Shown: positions 5,495-8,236 of the stretch, piece by piece
Layout of the letters: the number at the start of each line of letters is the position of its first letter
Numbering within the stretch: position 1 is the first letter of the stretch
Assembly: GCA_011523485.1 (NCBI GenBank)
Contig: WTGR01000175.1
Span: 1-8,236, forward strand
Source of the DNA: Acidobacteriota bacterium
GTDB lineage: Bacteria > Acidobacteriota > Vicinamibacteria > Vicinamibacterales > UBA8438
Length of the DNA: 8,236 bases
Direction of reading: 5' to 3'
Position numbers and translations under genes: made by a program
Notes under the pieces: model-generated
Databases searched by the model: none
Told to the model about the DNA's origin: nothing
The model's input: the letters and a program-made list of their open reading frames with translations, nothing else

Positions 5495-6328
5495 ATGCCC
5501 GCAACCGTCACGCTCCTTTTCGTCGGCGACATCGTCGGCAAGCCGGGACGCACGATCACCCGGCTGGCCCTCCCCCGGCTCGTGGCCCGCCACGGCGTCG
5601 ACCTGGTGATCGCCAACGTCGAGAACGCAGCGGGCGGCAACGGCATCACCCGCGACATCGGGGAGACGCTGCTCGATCACGGCGTCCAGGTGATGACGAC
5701 GGGCAACCACGTCTGGGACAAGAAGGAGGCGCTGGCGTACATCGAGAGCCAGCCTCGACTTCTGCGGCCGGGCAACTATCCCGCCGGCGTGCCGGGTAGC
5801 GGGCGCTACGGCGCGCGGACACGGGACGGCGTTCCGGTCGGCATCGTGAACGTGATGGGGCGCATCTTCATGAATCCGCTCGACAATCCGTTCCGCGTGG
5901 TCCGCGAGCAGGTCGCCGCGGTCCGGGCCGAACACGGGGCACGCATCGTGTTCGTGGATTTCCACGCCGAGGCGACCTCGGAGAAAAAGGCGATGGGCTG
6001 GCACCTCGACGGCGAGGTGACCGCGGTGGCCGGCACGCACACCCACGTGCAGACCGCCGACGAGCGCATCCTGCCCAACGGCACCGCATACATCACCGAC
6101 GTCGGGATGACCGGTCCCCACGACTCGATCATCGGCGTGGACCCGCGGCCGGTGCTGAAGCGCTTTCTGGACGGCATGCCGGCGAAGTTCGACACGGCGA
6201 CACGCAACCCGCGGATCAACGCGATCGTGGTGACCGCGGACCCGGAGACCGGCCGCGCGCGCGGGATCGAGCGCGTGGACCTTTCCGCCGACGACGTGGA
6301 CGCCCTCGACCGGCGGACAGAAGCGTGA
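5495..6328 (+). CDS. ymdB: YmdB-family (TIGR00282) metallophosphoesterase
   Basis: This is a 277-residue dinuclear-metal phosphoesterase of the YmdB/TIGR00282 family. Bacillus YmdB hydrolyses 2',3'-cyclic nucleotides and affects biofilm and motility decisions; whether that holds here is unknown. The metal-binding set is complete: Asp12 (FVGDIVG), Asn41/Glu43/Asn44 (IANVENAAGG), Asn71-His72 (TTGNHVWD), His157 (VDFHAEATSEK), and His182 and His184 (GTHTHVQTAD). The terminal part (TDVGMTGPHDSIIGVD) is also typical. ATG 5495 is chosen because homology begins with TVTLLFVGDIVG right after it and the length is normal for the family. The protein should be cytoplasmic, as no signal peptide is seen. 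The stop overlaps the xseA start (GTGA), making it the first gene of the exonuclease VII operon, divergent from rpoZ across 143 bp. Confidence 0.93.
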   Translation: MPATVTLLFVGDIVGKPGRTITRLALPRLVARHGVDLVIANVENAAGGNGITRDIGETLLDHGVQVMTTGNHVWDKKEALAYIESQPRLLRPGNYPAGVPGSGRYGARTRDGVPVGIVNVMGRIFMNPLDNPFRVVREQVAAVRAEHGARIVFVDFHAEATSEKKAMGWHLDGEVTAVAGTHTHVQTADERILPNGTAYITDVGMTGPHDSIIGVDPRPVLKRFLDGMPAKFDTATRNPRINAIVVTADPETGRARGIERVDLSADDVDALDRRTEA

Positions 6329-7770
6329 CGAGGCTGCCCTTCGGCGACGCGGCGCCTGCGCCGCGGACACGACCGGGACGCCAGGTGCTCACCGTCGAGG
6401 AGCTGACGGCCCGCATCCGGTTGCAGTTGGAGTCGGCCTACCCCACGGTCTGGGTCGAGGGCGAGCTGTCGAACTGCCGCCGCTGGAACACCGGCCACCT
6501 CTACTTCACCCTCAAGGGCGGCGCCGCGCAGATTCGCGGCGTGATGTTCCGGTCGGCGTTCCGCTATCTGCGATTCGAACCGGCCGACGGACTGCGGGTC
6601 GTCGCACGGGGGCGGATCAGCGTGTACGAGCCGAAGGGCGAGTACCAGCTCGTGGCGGAGCACCTGGAACCGTTCGGCCTCGGCGCCCGTCAGTTGGCGT
6701 TCGACCAGCTCCGCCGGCGCCTGGAACGGGAAGGGCTGTTCGACGAGGCGCGCAAGCGCCCGCTGCCGACCCTGCCGCGCAAGATCGGCATCGTCACCTC
6801 ACTGGACGGCGCCGCGCTGCGCGACATCCTGAACGTCCTCGGCCGCCGCTTCCCGAACGCACATCTCGTCATCGGCCCGACCCGCGTGCAGGGCGACGGG
6901 GCCGCCCGGGAGATCACCGGCGCGCTGGCGCGCCTCGCGCGCGTCGGCGGCGTCGACGTGGTCATCCTGGCGCGCGGCGGCGGATCGCTGGAAGACCTGT
7001 GGGAGTTCAACGACGAAGGGCTGGCCAGGACCATCGCCGCCGTCGGCGTTCCGGTGATCTCGGCGGTGGGACATCAGACCGACTACACGATCAGCGATTT
7101 CGTCGCCGACCTGCGCGCGCCGACTCCCTCGGCGGCGGCGGAGCTCGTCGTGACCCGCAAGACGGAGCTGGAGGCACGCCTCGAACGGGCCGGCGGGCGA
7201 CTCGTCGGGGCCGTGCGCACCGCCCTCGAGCGGCGGCGGGCGAACGTGGAGGCGATTCGGCACCGGCCGGGGCTCGCCTCGTTTCCGACCCGGCTCGCGC
7301 TGCACGGCCGCCGGGCGGACGAGCTGACCCGCCGGCTCGTGGCGTGCGCGCGGGCCGGCGTCGCACGGCGCGAGCGCCGCCGCGCCGCGCTGCTCACGCG
7401 TCTGGAAGCGCTCGACGTCGGCCGCCGGCTGGCCCGCATCCGGACCCGTCTGGCCGTCGCGCGCGAGCGCCTGGCCCGCGCCGCCCGGGACAACCACGCG
7501 GCCCGACGACGCCGTCTGGCGGCAGGCCGCGAGCAACTGGCGCGCACCATGCGCGACCGGCACGCGACCGGCCGGCGGGAACTCGAGACGACCCTTGCGA
7601 AGCTCGACTCGCTCAGCCCGCTCGGTGTCCTCGCGCGGGGGTACGCCGTGTGCTGGAACGACGATCGGACGGCCATCGTACGCCGCGCGGCGGAGGTCGC
7701 GGTCGGCGATCCGGTGCGCATCACGCTGCACGAGGGCGCATTGCGCTGCAAGGTCACCTCGCGGGAATAG
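6325..7770 (+). CDS. xseA: Exodeoxyribonuclease VII large subunit
   Basis: This is a 481-residue XseA, the catalytic subunit of exonuclease VII, which degrades single-stranded DNA from both ends to acid-soluble oligonucleotides. Order of domains: an OB-fold DNA-binding domain (about 21-115, with VWVEGELSNCRRWNTGHLYF), the catalytic core (about 130-280), a long Arg-rich helical region (about 281-425) that in the family binds XseB subunits as a coiled coil, and a C-terminal segment from SPLGVLARGYAV (431). Core motifs are GIVTSLDGAALRDIL (155-169), ILARGGGSLEDLWEFND (214-230) and AVGHQTDYTISDFVADLR (247-264). The family more often reads VTSPTGA than VTSLDGA at the first, a small oddity. GTG 6325 overlaps the ymdB-family stop by 4 nt. 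The TAG stop is the first three bases of an interspersed repeat copy. Confidence 0.96.
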   Translation: MTRLPFGDAAPAPRTRPGRQVLTVEELTARIRLQLESAYPTVWVEGELSNCRRWNTGHLYFTLKGGAAQIRGVMFRSAFRYLRFEPADGLRVVARGRISVYEPKGEYQLVAEHLEPFGLGARQLAFDQLRRRLEREGLFDEARKRPLPTLPRKIGIVTSLDGAALRDILNVLGRRFPNAHLVIGPTRVQGDGAAREITGALARLARVGGVDVVILARGGGSLEDLWEFNDEGLARTIAAVGVPVISAVGHQTDYTISDFVADLRAPTPSAAAELVVTRKTELEARLERAGGRLVGAVRTALERRRANVEAIRHRPGLASFPTRLALHGRRADELTRRLVACARAGVARRERRRAALLTRLEALDVGRRLARIRTRLAVARERLARAARDNHAARRRRLAAGREQLARTMRDRHATGRRELETTLAKLDSLSPLGVLARGYAVCWNDDRTAIVRRAAEVAVGDPVRITLHEGALRCKVTSRE

Positions 7771-7796
7771 GAGTCTGCGCCACGGGAGTTTCGCGC
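7767..7796 (+). repeat. Interspersed repeat copy at the xseA stop codon
   Basis: TAGGAGTCTGCGCC at 7768-7781 is an exact match to the 14-nt core of the repeats near 1.7-1.9 kb. The bases that follow (ACGGGAGTTTCGCGCC) align with small gaps to the same inward segment of the copy at 1902 leftward, so this is a longer shared element and not just the core. Unlike the other copies it has no inverted partner nearby. Its first three bases are the xseA stop. Confidence 0.7.
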
Positions 7797-7811
7797 CGGC
7801 GAGACCCCATC

Positions 7812-7849
7812 GCGACCGCAGGATCGCGCCGCGACCGCGGGATCGCGCC
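7812..7849. repeat. 19-bp tandem duplication between xseA and xseB
   Basis: GCGACCGCAGGATCGCGCC (7812-7830) is followed immediately by a second copy (7831-7849) with one A-to-G change. Each unit contains short complementary arms (CGCGA/TCGCG type), so the RNA could fold. It lies in the 103-nt xseA-xseB gap, downstream of the interspersed repeat copy. Confidence 0.8.
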
Positions 7850-7873
7850 GGCACGGCGAAGGAGCGCGAGACA

Positions 7874-8176
7874 ATGGACGACCCGAACATCAAGGACTTC
7901 GAATCCGCGCTCGCCGAGCTCGAGACCATCGTCAAGACGCTCGAGGAAGGGCAGCTTCCGTTGGAGCAGTCGCTCGAGCGCTTCGAGCGAGGGATAGCGC
8001 TGTCGCGCTTCTGCCACACGCGCCTCGACGACGCCGAGCGGCGGATCGAATTGCTCACGGAACAGGGAGGCACCCGCCCCGCGCCGGAGTCAATCGCGGG
8101 TGCTCCCATCGCCGACCACGGCGCGGGAGAACCCGGCGCGGACGGTGGGCCGAGCGACGATGACGTCCCCTTCTGA
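7874..8176 (+). CDS. xseB: Exodeoxyribonuclease VII small subunit
   Basis: This is a 100-residue XseB, the small helical subunit that binds several-fold to each XseA in exonuclease VII. The core is at about 5-60: NIKDFESALAELETIVKTLE, EGQLPLEQSLERFERGIAL and CHTRLDDAERRIELL, all typical. ATG 7874 is supported by AAGGAG at 7859-7864 with a 9-nt gap and by homology starting at once. The rest (about 61-100) is a flexible Gly/Ala/Pro and acidic tail that ends DDDVPF, closely resembling the acidic C-terminal tip of single-stranded DNA binding protein (DDDIPF in E. coli). The family's usual length is about 75-85, so the tail is an extension. xseA and xseB commonly sit close or overlap; here 103 nt with repeats separate them. 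The last 17 nt overlap the next gene. Confidence 0.95.
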   Translation: MDDPNIKDFESALAELETIVKTLEEGQLPLEQSLERFERGIALSRFCHTRLDDAERRIELLTEQGGTRPAPESIAGAPIADHGAGEPGADGGPSDDDVPF

Positions 8177-8236
8177 GGCAGCGGCGCAACGCGCGGCGTT
8201 CGACGAATACGCCCGCGAGCGGCGCGCGGAGGTCGA
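8160..8236 (+). CDS. ispA: Polyprenyl synthetase, N-terminal fragment (gene runs off the right edge)
   Basis: Only the first 25 codons are in the window: MTSPSEAAAQRAAFDEYARE followed by RRAEV. This fits the N-terminal helix of short-chain polyprenyl diphosphate synthases (farnesyl/geranylgeranyl type), which start with an F..Y....R..V pattern. The position directly after xseB supports the call, since xseA-xseB-ispA is a recurrent bacterial gene order. None of the Asp-rich catalytic motifs are in view, so product length and substrate cannot be judged. The ATG at 8160 lies inside xseB (17-nt overlap) with only weak GA-rich sequence upstream, so translation is probably coupled to xseB. Confidence 0.72.
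   Translation, partial: MTSPSEAAAQRAAFDEYARERRAEV

Noticed and set aside
7812..7849. Start of a longer tandem array or minisatellite
   Set aside because: Only two units are present; flanking bases do not continue the pattern.
6799..8109. A 436-codon leftward open frame antisense to xseA and xseB
   Set aside because: Composition is that of a GC-driven shadow, and the opposite strand carries two clear exonuclease VII subunits.

Overview
The window is GC-rich (about 70% by eye) bacterial chromosome, with dense short-spaced genes, several GTG starts and 1-17 nt overlaps. The gene set is housekeeping. The combination of DUF1684, GatCA, an acidic-tailed RNA polymerase omega subunit and ymdB-xseA-xseB-ispA suggests a high-GC environmental lineage. 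An acidobacterium (Vicinamibacteria-like) would fit, but this is an impression from gene content and not a placement.

Layout. On the left the 5' end of aconitase (acnA) is transcribed leftward, divergent from an exported DUF1684 protein. Next come two leftward genes: an 81-residue coiled-coil/membrane-tail protein and a zinc-ribbon SAM methyltransferase. Between them lies about 230 bp packed with inverted copies of a short interspersed repeat (core TAGGAGTCTGCGCC). The last 13 codons of the methyltransferase lie inside one of these copies. Divergent from the methyltransferase is gatC-gatA, two of the three subunits of the tRNA-dependent amidotransferase, overlapping by 1 nt. gatA converges on, and overlaps by 19 nt, a leftward pair: rpoZ and a one-helix membrane protein joined by a GTGA overlap. 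Divergent from rpoZ is a rightward operon: ymdB-family phosphodiesterase, xseA, xseB, and the start of a polyprenyl synthetase (ispA-like). A further repeat copy begins exactly at the xseA stop codon, and xseA and xseB are separated by about 100 nt holding this copy and a 19-bp tandem duplication.

How the genes work together. xseA and xseB make exonuclease VII. GatCA makes Gln-tRNA(Gln) and/or Asn-tRNA(Asn) with a GatB that is not in the window. RpoZ is an RNA polymerase assembly subunit. I see no prophage, CRISPR array, transposase, toxin-antitoxin pair or obvious new multigene system.

The points most worth a second look are: (1) TAnnnT or extended -10-like boxes 6-8 nt upstream of the start codons of five genes, which suggests leaderless transcription; (2) an XseB C-terminus (DDDVPF) that mimics the SSB acidic tip; (3) the interspersed repeat family and its contribution to gene 3' ends.
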